Assembly (NCBI RefSeq): GCF_003236315.1
Contig: NZ_POTY01000001.1
Coordinates: 57,137 to 121,136 of the forward strand
DNA: 64,000 nucleotides
Direction: 5' to 3'
From: Micromonospora craterilacus
GTDB taxonomy: Bacteria > Actinomycetota > Actinomycetes > Mycobacteriales > Micromonosporaceae
This document shows positions 43,216 through 52,595 of this stretch, piece by piece (position 1 is the stretch's first letter; each line of letters begins with the position of its first letter). The notes under the pieces are model-generated. The model was not told where the DNA came from and did not search any database. It was given only the letters and a program-made list of their open reading frames with translations. A program made the position numbers and the translations under genes.

Positions 43216-44640
43216 CTACCTGGTGCCACGGGCGGAACCGAGCCGGCTCCCCGCGGAGAAGGCGACCACCCCGGATGCTCGTCGCGTCGAGGATGCCGCC
43301 GGGTTTCGACCACTGCCGGCCGTACCCGACTCGCGTGCCCGGGTCTGCCGCGGCTCGGGCGCAGGCTGGCCGGCGGATCCGCGGCGCCGGGCGCGACGCG
43401 GCGCCTTCTCCCCCGTCCGGCCGCCGTCCACCGGAGCCGGGACCGGCGCGGGGACGAGCGTGCGGGGGCCCGGGGCGATCTCGTCGAGCAGTTGGTGCCC
43501 GGGCCGCAGTCGGGTGGTCGTCGGCGCGATGCCGGCCTGGCGGGCGAGTTGGCGGACCCCGGCGACCTGGTCGGCGGTCATGAGGGTGACCACCGTGCCG
43601 GTCGCGCCGCCCCGTGCGGTCCGCCCGGACCGGTGCAGGTACGCCTTGTACTCGGCCGGCGGGTCGGCGTGCACGACGAGCGCGACGTCGTCGACGTGGA
43701 TCCCACGAGCGGCGATGTCGGTCGCGACCAGCGTCGTCACGTCGCCGTTGGCGAACGCCTGCAGATTTCGGCTCCGGGCGCCCTGCGCCAGGTTGCCGTG
43801 CAGCTCGGTCGCGGGAATGCCGGCCGCGACGAGCTGGCGGGTCAGCGTCTTCGCCCGCCGCTTGGTGCGCGCGAAGACCAGGGTGCGGCCCGGTGCGGCG
43901 GCGAGGTCGACGAGGACGGCCAGCCGGTCGCGGTCGTCGATGTGCAGCATGTGGTGCGGCACGTCCACCGGCGCGGCGGCGGAGTCGACGCTGTGGGTCA
44001 TCGGGTTGGTGAGGTATCGCCGGACGAGGACGTCGACGCCGGCGTCGAGGGTCGCCGAGAAGAGCAGCCGCTGACCCTGCTTCGGGGTCCGGTCGAGCAG
44101 CCGCCGCACGGTCGGCAGGAAGCCGAGGTCGGCCATGTGGTCGGCCTCGTCGAGCACGGTGATCTCGACCGCGTCGAGGCTGGCATGGCCGCTGTCGACG
44201 TGGTCGGCGATCCGGCCCGGGCAGGCGACGACGATATCCACGCCCGACCGCAGGGCGCTGATCTGGCGACGGGGGTCCGTACCGCCGAAAACGGTCAGGG
44301 TACGCAAGGACATGGCCGCTGCCAGCGGGGCGATCGACGCCTCGATCTGGGTAGCGAGCTCACGGGTCGGCGCGAGTACCAGTGCGCGGGGACGTCCCGG
44401 CCGGCGCGGCGCGGCGCTCGCGGCGAGCCGGGCCACCAGGGGCAGCGCGAACGCGTAGGTCTTGCCCGACCCGGTGCGTCCTCGGCCGAGGACGTCGCGT
44501 CCGGCGAGGGCGTCGGGAAGGGTCGCGGCCTGGATCGGGAACGGCGCGGTGACGCCATTTTCGGCCAGCGCCCGCACGAGCGGGACGGGTACGCCGAGTT
44601 CCTGGAAGGTGGGAGTGGTGCGAGGGCGGCGTGCCGCCAT
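43216..44640 (-). CDS. DEAD-box RNA helicase
   Basis: 474 residues. Q-motif region TFQELGVPVPLVRALAENGVTAPFPIQ, motif I GRTGSGKT, Ia PTREL, motif II DEAD, III SAT, V VATDIAARGIH and VI HRSGRTARGG. The C-terminal tail of about 90 residues is rich in Arg, Pro and Ala, like tails that bind RNA. It should unwind RNA duplexes, for example in cold adaptation or ribosome assembly. ATG 44640 has GGAG at ideal spacing; ATG 44745 is in frame and would add 35 residues of unremarkable sequence. Confidence 0.92.
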   Translation of the reverse strand: MAARRPRTTPTFQELGVPVPLVRALAENGVTAPFPIQAATLPDALAGRDVLGRGRTGSGKTYAFALPLVARLAASAAPRRPGRPRALVLAPTRELATQIEASIAPLAAAMSLRTLTVFGGTDPRRQISALRSGVDIVVACPGRIADHVDSGHASLDAVEITVLDEADHMADLGFLPTVRRLLDRTPKQGQRLLFSATLDAGVDVLVRRYLTNPMTHSVDSAAAPVDVPHHMLHIDDRDRLAVLVDLAAAPGRTLVFARTKRRAKTLTRQLVAAGIPATELHGNLAQGARSRNLQAFANGDVTTLVATDIAARGIHVDDVALVVHADPPAEYKAYLHRSGRTARGGATGTVVTLMTADQVAGVRQLARQAGIAPTTTRLRPGHQLLDEIAPGPRTLVPAPVPAPVDGGRTGEKAPRRARRRGSAGQPAPEPRQTRARESGTAGSGRNPAASSTRRASGVVAFSAGSRLGSARGTR

Positions 44641-44822
44641 GAATTCTCCGAACGTGGAAGTGTCAACTGCCCGGCGCTGGCCGGTGCCGTTTGCGCTGGT
44701 GACCGGAGTCGAATCCGGCAGGGGCAGAGCGGAACGGTGGAACATGTCCAGGCTACCTGACCGAGATCCGGGCCGTGCCGGACGGCGTGGCCGCCCGGCA
44801 CGCGAGGCCACCCGCCGGCGGC

Positions 44823-44857
44823 GAAGTGGGCGCCCTCGCGTCGCGGGCGCCCACTTC
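44823..44857. terminator. Hairpin terminator after the flavoprotein gene
   Basis: Perfect 13-bp stem GAAGTGGGCGCCC with its complement and a nine-base loop, 10 bases downstream of the minus-strand flavoprotein stop. Confidence 0.8.
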
Positions 44858-44867
44858 ACGCCGTGCG

Positions 44868-46064
44868 CTATGCCTGCGCCTTGACGGCCGAGCCCACGGC
44901 GGCCCCTTCGCGGGTGACGCGGCGGCGCCGGGTCGGCAGCCCCAGCGTCGGGTTGGCAACGCCCCAGGCGGCGCCCTTGCAGACCAGCTCCTTGTAGACG
45001 GCGGCGAGCCGGCCGGTCAGCACCGCCGGCACGGCGCGGTCGTCGGCGGTGACGTACTGGATCAAGCCTTCCTTGCGGCCCAGTGAGATGCACTGGTTGA
45101 AGTAGCGGATCGGCGTGTTCGGGGGCTTCGCGCCGGTCAGCCGGGCCGCGATCGCGTCGGCGGCCTGCCACGCGGTCGGGGTGCCCGAGGCGCACGACAT
45201 CCGCAGCGCCTTGTCCCCGGGGCCGATCACCATGGCGGCGTCGCCGACGGCGTACACGTCGGGATGGGAGACCGAGCGCATGGTCCCGTCGACCACGATC
45301 TGGCCGGTGTCGGTGATCTCCAGGGCGGTCTTCCTCGCGATCGGGTGGACCGCGAAGCCGGTGGTCCACACGGTGACCGCGGCCGGGATGGCCCGGCCGT
45401 CGGCGGTGCTGACACGGTCGGCTCCGACGCTGGTGACGGCGGTGTGCTCGTGCACGGTGATCCCGAGCGTGCCGAAGACCTTCCGCAGGTGCTGGCGGCC
45501 CTTGGCCGAGAGCCAGTCGCCGAGGCCGCTCCGGGCGGCGAGGGCGACGTTCAGGTCCGGGCGGGCCTCGGCGATCTCGGTCGCGGCCTCCAGGCCGGTG
45601 AGGCCGCCGCCGACGACGACCACGGTCTGCCTGGCGTCGAGGCGGGCCAGGCGCTCGCGCAGCCGCAGTGCTCCGGGGCGGCTGGCGATCTCGTCGGCGT
45701 GCTCGGCGGTCCCGGGAACGCGTCGGCTGTTCCAGCCGCTGCCCAGGGCGTAGACGAGCGTGTCGTAGGCGAGTTCTTCGACGCCGTTCGGGTCGGTGAC
45801 GGCGACGGTCTTGCGGTCGACGTCGATGCCGGCGACCTTGGCGAGCCGCAGGTCGACGCGGGTTCCCGCGAACATCTTGCTGAACGGCCGGGGCTTGAGG
45901 TCCTGGCCGGTCGCCAGCTGGTGCAGGCGGACGCGTTCGACGAAGTCAGGCTCGGCGTTGACGAGGGTGATGGCGACGTCCTCGCGGCGAAGCCGCTTGG
46001 CGAGGCGGCCGGCGGCGACGGCTCCGGTGTATCCGGCTCCGAGGACGATGATGCGGTGCCGCAT
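44868..46064 (-). CDS. NDH-2-like FAD-dependent pyridine-nucleotide oxidoreductase
   Basis: 398 residues. Two Rossmann motifs: FAD-binding RIIVLGAGYTGAVAAGRLA at the start and NAD(P)-binding TVVVVGGGLTGLEAATEIAE in the middle, plus the C-terminal FAD motif VYAVGDAAMV. It resembles type II NADH dehydrogenases but lacks an obvious membrane-anchoring helix. AGGAG seven bases upstream fixes ATG 46064. It follows the ECF41 sigma factor by 93 bases; genes for oxidoreductases of this kind are the usual partner and target of ECF41 factors. Confidence 0.87.
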   Translation of the reverse strand: MRHRIIVLGAGYTGAVAAGRLAKRLRREDVAITLVNAEPDFVERVRLHQLATGQDLKPRPFSKMFAGTRVDLRLAKVAGIDVDRKTVAVTDPNGVEELAYDTLVYALGSGWNSRRVPGTAEHADEIASRPGALRLRERLARLDARQTVVVVGGGLTGLEAATEIAEARPDLNVALAARSGLGDWLSAKGRQHLRKVFGTLGITVHEHTAVTSVGADRVSTADGRAIPAAVTVWTTGFAVHPIARKTALEITDTGQIVVDGTMRSVSHPDVYAVGDAAMVIGPGDKALRMSCASGTPTAWQAADAIAARLTGAKPPNTPIRYFNQCISLGRKEGLIQYVTADDRAVPAVLTGRLAAVYKELVCKGAAWGVANPTLGLPTRRRRVTREGAAVGSAVKAQA

Positions 46065-46157
46065 GTCCGTGCTCCTGTCCTGCCCGGGTTTGCCACCTGA
46101 ACCGGGCAGCCCGCCGTTCCCTGACAGGAGCGCGGTGTGAAGCACCTCATATCGCGG

Positions 46158-47102
46158 TCAGTCGGCGTTGAACAGGGGCTCCCCGTGGTCGACGTCCGCC
46201 CAGCGCGCGGTCGCGCGGTCGAGCTTGTCGGGGTTGACCTGGTTGCGGATCGCGACGATGCCACCGGCGGTCAGTTCCACGCACATGACGCCGACGACCC
46301 GGCCGTGCACGACGACCACGGCGGCGGGATCGCCGTTGGCGGTCCACGCGTAGACCTCGGGCGGGCCGCCGAGCAGGGCCTGCTTGGCCACGCCGGGTTT
46401 GAACAGGCCGCGCAGGAACTTCGCGACCGCGACGGCGCCCTCGAATGCCTTGGCCCGGGCCGGTATTTTCCCGCCGCCGTCGCCGATCGAGATGGCGTCC
46501 TCGGTGAGCAGGCGTACGAGCGGCTCGATCTGACCGCTGGCGGCGGCCGACAGGAACTCCTCGACGATCCGTCGGGCGGCGGCCTGGTCGACCTCGGTGC
46601 GGGCCTTGCCGTCCGCGACGTGCTTCTTCGCGCGGTGGAAGATCTGCTGGCTGGCGGCCTCGGTGAGGTCGAGGATCTCGGCGATCTCCCGGTGCGGGTA
46701 GTCGAAGGCCTCCCGCAGCACGTAGACGGCCCGCTCGTTGGGTGAGAGGCGCTCCATGAGGGTGAGGACCGCGTACGAGACCGATTCGCGCTGTTCGGTG
46801 GTGTCGGCCGGGCCGAGCATCGGGTCCCCGCCGAGCAGCGGCTCGGGCAGCCATTGGCCCACGTAGGTCTCGCGGCGTGCCCGCGCGGAGGTGAGCTGGT
46901 TGAGGCACAGGTTGGTGAGCACCTTCGTCAGCCAGGCCTCGGGGACTTCGATGCGGTCGATGTCGGTGGCCTGCCAGCGCAGGAACGTCTCCTGCACGGC
47001 GTCCTCGGCTTCGCCGGCGGAGCCCAGGAGGCGGTAGGCGATGGCCTCCAGACGCGGCCGGGCGGCCTCGAACCGGTCGACGTCGTTGGCCGTCAGGGGC
47101 AT
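46158..47102 (-). CDS. ECF sigma factor of the ECF41 group (SigJ-like) with SnoaL-type C-terminus
   Basis: 314 residues. Region 2 (FEAARPRLEAIAYRLLGSAGEAEDAVQETFLRW), the WLPEP linker motif between sigma-2 and sigma-4, region 4 (LSPNERAVYVLREAFDYPHREIAEIL), and a SnoaL_2 extension with DGGGK and a near-terminal NPDKL. WLPEP, DGGG and NPDKL are the hallmark motifs of ECF41. In this group the fused C-terminal domain regulates the sigma factor instead of an anti-sigma protein. Start ATG 47102 (MPLTANDVDRFEAARP) matches family N-termini. Confidence 0.92.
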   Translation of the reverse strand: MPLTANDVDRFEAARPRLEAIAYRLLGSAGEAEDAVQETFLRWQATDIDRIEVPEAWLTKVLTNLCLNQLTSARARRETYVGQWLPEPLLGGDPMLGPADTTEQRESVSYAVLTLMERLSPNERAVYVLREAFDYPHREIAEILDLTEAASQQIFHRAKKHVADGKARTEVDQAAARRIVEEFLSAAASGQIEPLVRLLTEDAISIGDGGGKIPARAKAFEGAVAVAKFLRGLFKPGVAKQALLGGPPEVYAWTANGDPAAVVVVHGRVVGVMCVELTAGGIVAIRNQVNPDKLDRATARWADVDHGEPLFNAD

Positions 47103-47230
47103 GTCCCGATCGTAGGCGTCCGCGACGACCTGACCGCCGGACGGGCCGGGACACCCGCACGCATCGACGTTGATGGACGTCAAAGCATGATACAGACTGT
47201 CCGTGGCTGCCCTGTGCTCTTGCATGGCAA

Positions 47231-47250
47231 CGGTAAGTATCGGTAAGAAT
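47231..47250. promoter_or_regulatory. Tandem repeat in the sigma factor/SARP divergent region
   Basis: CGGTAAGTAT is followed at once by CGGTAAGAAT, then CTTAAC as a partial inverted half. The 10-base period would place two monomers on one helix face. It lies 60 bases before the SARP ATG. SARP regulators bind short direct repeats, though usually with an 11-base period. Confidence 0.4.
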
Positions 47251-47309
47251 CTTAACTGTGCGCCCCCGCAGGGTCGCCCGCCGGAATCACGACGAAACCG
47301 CGAGGACGC

Positions 47310-50300
47310 ATGGACGTGCAGATTCTGGGACCGCTCGAAGTCGTCGTCGACGGCACCCCGGTGCCGCTCGGCGGCCGGCGGAACCAGATGATCCTCGCGG
47401 TGCTCGCGGCGGAGGCCAACCGCGTGGTACTGGTGGACCGGCTGGTTGACGCGGTGTGGGACGAGCAGCCGCCGCCGACCGCGCGGAGCCAGATCCAGAT
47501 CTGTGTCTCCGCGTTGCGCCGCTCGCTGTCCCGCGCCGGCGCGCCGGATGTCATCGCGACCCGCCCACCCGGGTACCTGCTCCGGGTCGAGACCGGTCAC
47601 CTCGACGCCGATGTCTTCGACGACCTGGTGACGTACGCGAGGGTCCTGGTCGACAACAGCCGCGACGCCGATGCCGCCGTCGAGCTGCGGCGCGCGCTCG
47701 GACTCTGGCGCGGTCCGGCGCTCGGCGCCCTGCCCAGCCGGGTGCTGGAGGCCACCGCCGGCCGGCTGGAGGAGCGCCGGCTCGCCGCCACCGAGGAACT
47801 CGTCCGCATCGAGTTGGCGCTGGGAAGGCACGACGACCTCATCGACGAACTGACCGCGTTGGTGGCCGAACACCCGCTGCGGGAACGGCTGCACGGTCAT
47901 CTGATGCTCGCGCTCTACCGCGCGGGCCGGCAGGCCGAGGCCCTGGGTGCGTACCGTCGGGCGCGGGCCCTGTTGGTCGAGGAGTTGGGCATCGAGCCGG
48001 GGGGCGAGCTGCGCCGGCTGGAGAAGGCGATCCTGATGGGTTCCCACGAGCTTGACCTGCCCGCCCGCGCTCCGGTCCTGGCCGCGCCGGCCCGTGTGGC
48101 CGCGCACCCGGTCGTGCCGGGCCTGCTTCCCGCGGCCATCGCCGATTTCACCGGACGGCGGGACGAGACGCGCGGGCTGGTGGCGCGGCTGTCCGAGGTG
48201 ACCACGATGGCCGCACCGGTGGTGGTGGTCACCGGCGCTGCGGGCACCGGCAAGACCGCGACCGGCGTACATGTGGCGCACCGGGTTCGCGGCGCCTTTC
48301 CCGACGGTCAGCTCTACGCGAGTCTGGCCGGCTCAGGTCCCATCCCGACCGCGCCCAGCGAGATCCTGGTGCGGTTCCTGCGGGCCCTGGGAATGAGCGG
48401 GACGGCGATCCCCGACAGCGTCGAGGAGCGCGCCGAGCTGTACCGCAGCCACCTGGCGGACCGGCGGGTCCTCGTCGTGCTCGACGATGTCGGGGACGAG
48501 TCCGAGGTGCCGCCGCTGCTACCCGGCAGCGTCAGCTGCCGGGTGCTGGTCACCAGCCGGTCCCGACTGCCCGGTCTGCCCGGCGCCGAGCGGGTCGAGC
48601 TGGGTGCCCTGGACACCGGGTCGGCCGTGGAGCTGCTGGGCCGGATCGCGGGGCCGCACCGGGTCCGTCAGGAGGCCGGGCCGGCCGCGACCATCGCCGA
48701 GCTGTGCGGCGGTCTGGCGCTGGCGCTGCGGATCGCCGGAGCCCGGCTGGCCGCCCGGCCGCACTGGCGGCTCGCCCGGCTGGCCGAACGGCTGGCCGAC
48801 GAGACCCGACGTCTCGATGAGCTGGAACACGGCGAGCTGGGCATCCGGGCCAGCCTGGCGTTCAGCTTCGACGCCATCCGTGAGGCGGACCGTCGAATGC
48901 TGCTGCGCGCGGTCCTCGCCGACGTACCGGAGATCACCGCGTGGATGGGGGCGGCTCTCGCCGACACCGACCACGCCGAGGCGGAGAAGTCGTTGGAGCG
49001 GCTGGTCGACGCCCAGTTGCTGGACGGAATCGCGGACGACGGTGGGCCCAGCCGGTACCGGGTGCCGGAGCTGGTACGCGTGTTCGCCCGGCACCGGTCA
49101 TCCCGCAGCGACAGCCCGGCCGAGGTGGCGGCGGCCCGTCGGCGCTTCCTCGGCGTCCTGCTGCACCTGACCGACGAGGCGCACCGCCGTGAGTACGGGG
49201 GCGACTTCACCATCCTGCATGGTCCGGCCCCCCGCCGGCGTCCGCCCCAGGAGCTGGTGGACCGGTTGCTCGCCCGCCCCGTCGACTGGCTCGACACCGA
49301 GCGGATGACCCTGGTCGCGGCGGTCCGTCAGAGCGCGGCGCTGGGCTGGTCCACCTACTGCTGGGATCTCGCCCTCGGCGCGTTGACGCTCTTCGAGTCC
49401 CGGGCGCACTTCGACCTCTGGCACGAAACCGCCGGGTTGGCGCTGGTCTGCGCCACCACGGCCGGCGATGTCCGCGGCGAGGCCGCCATGCACTACTCGG
49501 CCGGCACCCTGCTGCTCTTTCAGCGCCGGATGGACGCCGCCGCAGAGCGCCTCGACGCGGCGCGGGCCGGTTTCGAGCGCTGCGGGGACCGGCACGGACT
49601 AGCGCTGGTGCTGCGCAACCTCGCGCACGTCGACCGGCTGGCCGACCGTCCGGATCGGGCGCTGCGGCGGTACACCCAGGCGCTGGCCGGGCTGCGGGGC
49701 GTCGGCGATCTCGTCGGCCAGGCGCACGTGCTGCAGAACCTCGCGGGCCTGGCGCTGGAGTCCGGCGACGCCGACCGGGCCCGCGCCCTGCTGGACGAGG
49801 CGCTGGGCCACTGCCGCACCGCCGGCGCCCGCCGGGTGGAGGCGCAGGTGCTGCACCGCATCGGCGACCTGGCGCTGCACGAGGACGACTCGCCCCATGC
49901 CGTGGAGGCGTACGCGGCGGTGCTGCGGTCGGTCCGGCACGTCGGCGACCGGATCGGTGAGATGTACGCGCTGCTCGGGCTCGGCCGGGCGGCCTGCCGG
50001 CTCGACCAGCACGACACCGCCTCCCGTCGGCTGTCCGAGGCCCTGCACCTGGCGCGGGAGGTCGGCGAACGGTTCGTCGAGGGGCGGGCGTTGCACGCGC
50101 TGGCCGACCTGGATCTCGCCCGAGGGCGTACCGACCTGGCGGTGGGCCGGCTGACCGAGGCGGCGGAGATCTTCGAGGCCATCTCGGCCAGGCGGTGGCG
50201 GGCGCGGGTCCTGGCCGCGCTCGCCACCGCACGGCAGCGGGAAGCCGCGGTCGCGGTCGCCGTGCCGGTTCAGCCCAGCGACACCCACACCTCCTGGAGC

Positions 50301-50339
50301 CGGTGGTCGGAGAGCCGTTCCGCGGAGCGGAGATCGTAG
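47310..50339 (+). CDS. AfsR/DnrI/RedD-type (SARP) regulator with NB-ARC and TPR domains
   Basis: 1009 residues. SARP winged-helix DNA-binding domain (about 1-95: MDVQILGPLEVVVDGTPVPL, GGRRNQMILAVLAAEANRVV), BTAD (about 98-243), NB-ARC STAND ATPase (about 280-560; Walker A TGAAGTGKT, Walker B VLVVLDDVGD) and TPR repeats (about 690-960). Such large regulators activate secondary-metabolite or metabolic genes after ATP-driven switching. The last 70 bases overlap antisense the end of the EEP gene. Nearest possible targets are the sigma factor unit and the envelope-glycan operon; neither is proven. Confidence 0.9.
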   Translation: MDVQILGPLEVVVDGTPVPLGGRRNQMILAVLAAEANRVVLVDRLVDAVWDEQPPPTARSQIQICVSALRRSLSRAGAPDVIATRPPGYLLRVETGHLDADVFDDLVTYARVLVDNSRDADAAVELRRALGLWRGPALGALPSRVLEATAGRLEERRLAATEELVRIELALGRHDDLIDELTALVAEHPLRERLHGHLMLALYRAGRQAEALGAYRRARALLVEELGIEPGGELRRLEKAILMGSHELDLPARAPVLAAPARVAAHPVVPGLLPAAIADFTGRRDETRGLVARLSEVTTMAAPVVVVTGAAGTGKTATGVHVAHRVRGAFPDGQLYASLAGSGPIPTAPSEILVRFLRALGMSGTAIPDSVEERAELYRSHLADRRVLVVLDDVGDESEVPPLLPGSVSCRVLVTSRSRLPGLPGAERVELGALDTGSAVELLGRIAGPHRVRQEAGPAATIAELCGGLALALRIAGARLAARPHWRLARLAERLADETRRLDELEHGELGIRASLAFSFDAIREADRRMLLRAVLADVPEITAWMGAALADTDHAEAEKSLERLVDAQLLDGIADDGGPSRYRVPELVRVFARHRSSRSDSPAEVAAARRRFLGVLLHLTDEAHRREYGGDFTILHGPAPRRRPPQELVDRLLARPVDWLDTERMTLVAAVRQSAALGWSTYCWDLALGALTLFESRAHFDLWHETAGLALVCATTAGDVRGEAAMHYSAGTLLLFQRRMDAAAERLDAARAGFERCGDRHGLALVLRNLAHVDRLADRPDRALRRYTQALAGLRGVGDLVGQAHVLQNLAGLALESGDADRARALLDEALGHCRTAGARRVEAQVLHRIGDLALHEDDSPHAVEAYAAVLRSVRHVGDRIGEMYALLGLGRAACRLDQHDTASRRLSEALHLAREVGERFVEGRALHALADLDLARGRTDLAVGRLTEAAEIFEAISARRWRARVLAALATARQREAAVAVAVPVQPSDTHTSWSRWSESRSAERRS

Positions 50340-51469
50340 CGGTGCACCTCGACCGGACCCCGGGTGAAGGTCCAGTCGACCCGCCAGAAGGGAAGTGGCC
50401 GGTCCAGCACGCTGTCCCAGTCGAAGCCGGTGGGGCTGTCGAACTTCCACGTCATCGGCAACAGGTCCCGACTGGCGCGGGTGGCGTCGTCGGTCAGCTC
50501 CCGCAGTCGGTCCATGTTGCCCATCGCCGAGGTGGAGTTGAAGTCGCCGGAGATCAGTGCCGGGTTCGGGTTGGCGGCCAGGTCCGCCTCCAGGCCGCGG
50601 ATCTCCTCCTGCCGCCAGTCGAACTTGCGCCGGTAGTAGCCGTCGAAGTCGAAGTCGGAGAAGAAGTTCAGGTCGACGGCGGTCTGCACGGTGATGTGGA
50701 CGTTGTAGGCGCTGAGCACCCGGTCGCCCACCCGCAGGTCGGTCCGCAGCACCTTGGCCCGGTCGAACACCCGCTTGAACGGCGTGTCCGGGTCGGCGGC
50801 GAGCGCCACGTCCGGACCGACCGGCGGCTGGGCGACGATCGGGTAGCGGGACAGCGTGAGCAGTTCGCCCCGACGGGCGATGTGGTAGTCGGGGAACTCG
50901 CTGCGGAGCCGGTCGTCGTCGGCCAGCGGGTAGTAGCCGGCCTCACCGGTGCCGGCGACCCAGATGACGTGCTCCTGCAACAGGTACACGTCGGCGGACT
51001 GGCGCTTGAGGTACGCGTAGAGCGCCTCGGTGTCGTCCCACTGGTCCCAGTACTGGGTGTTCCACGACACGACGTGCAGCGCCCCCGCCGGCACCGGCCG
51101 GTCACCGGTCCGCAGGGCGTGCCAGTTGAGGCCGCTCTGGTCGACGCCGAGCGCCATGCCGGCGACCGCGAGCAGCACCGCCCACCGCCGGGCCCGTCCT
51201 CGGGCGGCCGCCGCGGCGAGCAGCCCGAGGGCGGGCAGCACCAGCAGCGCTATCGGCGGGACCGCGTCGAGCAGCAGCGACCAGTGCCAGTGGCCGCTGA
51301 CCGCGCGGCGTACCAACGCGTACGCCAACCAGAGTGCGACCCCGGCGAGCACCAGGACGCCGTACGCCCCGCGGGCCCGGGCCATGACCCGCCGCCAGCG
51401 CGGTCGCGCGGCGGCGGCCGCGATGGGCGTCGTCGGCTCGCCCGGCCTCGTCGGTGCCAGCGCGGTCAC
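50270..51469 (-). CDS. Membrane-anchored endonuclease/exonuclease/phosphatase (EEP) protein
   Basis: 399 residues. N-terminal region with three hydrophobic helices (about 28-115), then an EEP catalytic domain: VVSWNTQYWD, LLQEHVIW with the metal-binding Glu, SGDFNSTSAMG with D and N, and the C-terminal SDHRL with the catalytic His. The domain is therefore probably outside the membrane and acts as a phosphodiesterase or phosphatase, on phospholipid, prenyl phosphate or nucleic acid. The GTG start overlaps the GT2 stop (GTGA). It is the last gene of the eight-gene envelope operon. Confidence 0.85.
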   Translation of the reverse strand: MTALAPTRPGEPTTPIAAAAARPRWRRVMARARGAYGVLVLAGVALWLAYALVRRAVSGHWHWSLLLDAVPPIALLVLPALGLLAAAAARGRARRWAVLLAVAGMALGVDQSGLNWHALRTGDRPVPAGALHVVSWNTQYWDQWDDTEALYAYLKRQSADVYLLQEHVIWVAGTGEAGYYPLADDDRLRSEFPDYHIARRGELLTLSRYPIVAQPPVGPDVALAADPDTPFKRVFDRAKVLRTDLRVGDRVLSAYNVHITVQTAVDLNFFSDFDFDGYYRRKFDWRQEEIRGLEADLAANPNPALISGDFNSTSAMGNMDRLRELTDDATRASRDLLPMTWKFDSPTGFDWDSVLDRPLPFWRVDWTFTRGPVEVHRYDLRSAERLSDHRLQEVWVSLG

Positions 51470-52566
51470 CGGCCCGCCTCCTTCGGCGTCCCCGCCGCCA
51501 CTGCCGACGACGCGCCGGCGGTCACCGGCGCCGGCCCGATGTCGCGGGGTGTCGGTTCCGCTACCTCGGCCGGGGCCCGGTAGAGCCGACGGAACCGCGG
51601 GCTCACCGCCCATTGGAGCAGGCCGACCGTCAGCCCCGCGGTGACCGCGGTGTTCACGCTCAGGTGGGCGAGGACGAAGAAGGCCAGGAACGCCCACCCG
51701 CGTTCCCGGCGGACGAAGCGGTACTGGCCGGCGTCGGCGGCGACGGTGCCGGCCAGCGCGGCCAGCGGGACCGCCGCGGCCGCGGGCTGCCACGCCACCA
51801 GCGGTACGGTCGCCACGGCGAGCGCGCCGAGCAGGGCGGCCGCCGCCCGTCCGCCGGTCTCCATCCCCTGCATCGCCCGGCCCCGGTCGAGATAGAACGG
51901 GACCCGGAGTCTGCTGCGGACGAATGCCTTGCGCAGCAGCGGGCGCAGTCGACTCTCGTCGCTGAGCCGACCCCGGATTCGGGAGGTGAGCAGCATCGGG
52001 TGCCGGCGGGCGAGGCGCTCGGCATGGTCGATCTCCTCGGTCTGGCGCAGCGCCGGGTTGAACCAGCCGGCCTCCACGAAGGCGCTGCGGCGGACCGCTC
52101 CCAGGGCGTAGAAGCCACCGCTGACCAGTCCCTCGGCGCTCTTGCGCCAGTAGTGGTACTGGAGGATGCGGTACTGGCCGATCAGGGTCTCCGGGAACAG
52201 CGGTTCCGCGTCCGGCACGCCGAAGACCGCGCCGTAGCCGGCCGGGTCGGCCAGCAGCGCCACCGCCTCGCTGATCGCGTCACGGTGCAGGGTCAAGTCC
52301 GCGTCCAGGAAGAAGATCACCTCGCCGCGGGCGTGGGCCACGCCGAGGTTGCGGGCGGCGCCGGGTCCGCCGTTGCGGACGGCCCGGATCAGCGTGCAGT
52401 CGTGGCGGGCCGCCCGTTGCGCGCTGTCGTCGGTGCTGGCGTCGTCGACCACGATCACCTCGATCGGCCGGTACCGCTGGGCGGCCACCGACCGCAGGCA
52501 GAGATCGACGGTACGGCTGTCGTTGTACATGGGGACGACCACCGACACGAGTGGTGCGTACGTCAT
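51466..52566 (-). CDS. GT2-family glycosyltransferase with C-terminal membrane helices (copy 2)
   Basis: 366 residues. GT-A fold: VSVVVPMYNDSRTVDLCL, VIVVDDASTDDS, ARNLGVAHARGEVIFFLDAD (DxD-type motif) and later QTEEIDHAERLARR. Two or three membrane helices form the C-terminal third. It should transfer a sugar from a nucleotide or polyprenyl donor at the cytoplasmic face. ATG 52566 has GGAAG eight bases upstream; ATG 52599 overlaps the UbiA stop and is an alternative. It is a paralogue of the GT2 at the front of the operon. Confidence 0.87.
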   Translation of the reverse strand: MTYAPLVSVVVPMYNDSRTVDLCLRSVAAQRYRPIEVIVVDDASTDDSAQRAARHDCTLIRAVRNGGPGAARNLGVAHARGEVIFFLDADLTLHRDAISEAVALLADPAGYGAVFGVPDAEPLFPETLIGQYRILQYHYWRKSAEGLVSGGFYALGAVRRSAFVEAGWFNPALRQTEEIDHAERLARRHPMLLTSRIRGRLSDESRLRPLLRKAFVRSRLRVPFYLDRGRAMQGMETGGRAAAALLGALAVATVPLVAWQPAAAAVPLAALAGTVAADAGQYRFVRRERGWAFLAFFVLAHLSVNTAVTAGLTVGLLQWAVSPRFRRLYRAPAEVAEPTPRDIGPAPVTAGASSAVAAGTPKEAGR

Positions 52567-52595
52567 CGGGGCAGCTTCCTTCTCGGTAGGGGGAG

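Noticed and set aside
44641..44745. 35-codon extension of the helicase and a TTGACA within it
   Set aside because: ATG 44640 has an ideal ribosome site and matches family starts. The TTGACA would place the start of transcription inside the coding region.
46065..46157. Possible ECF41 promoter before the flavoprotein (TGTCAGG)
   Set aside because: No CGTC box lies at the expected distance, so it is not listed as a promoter.
51467..51793. Longer start of the EEP gene
   Set aside because: The extension lies opposite and within the GT2 end. GTG 51469 overlaps the GT2 stop in the pattern used throughout the operon.
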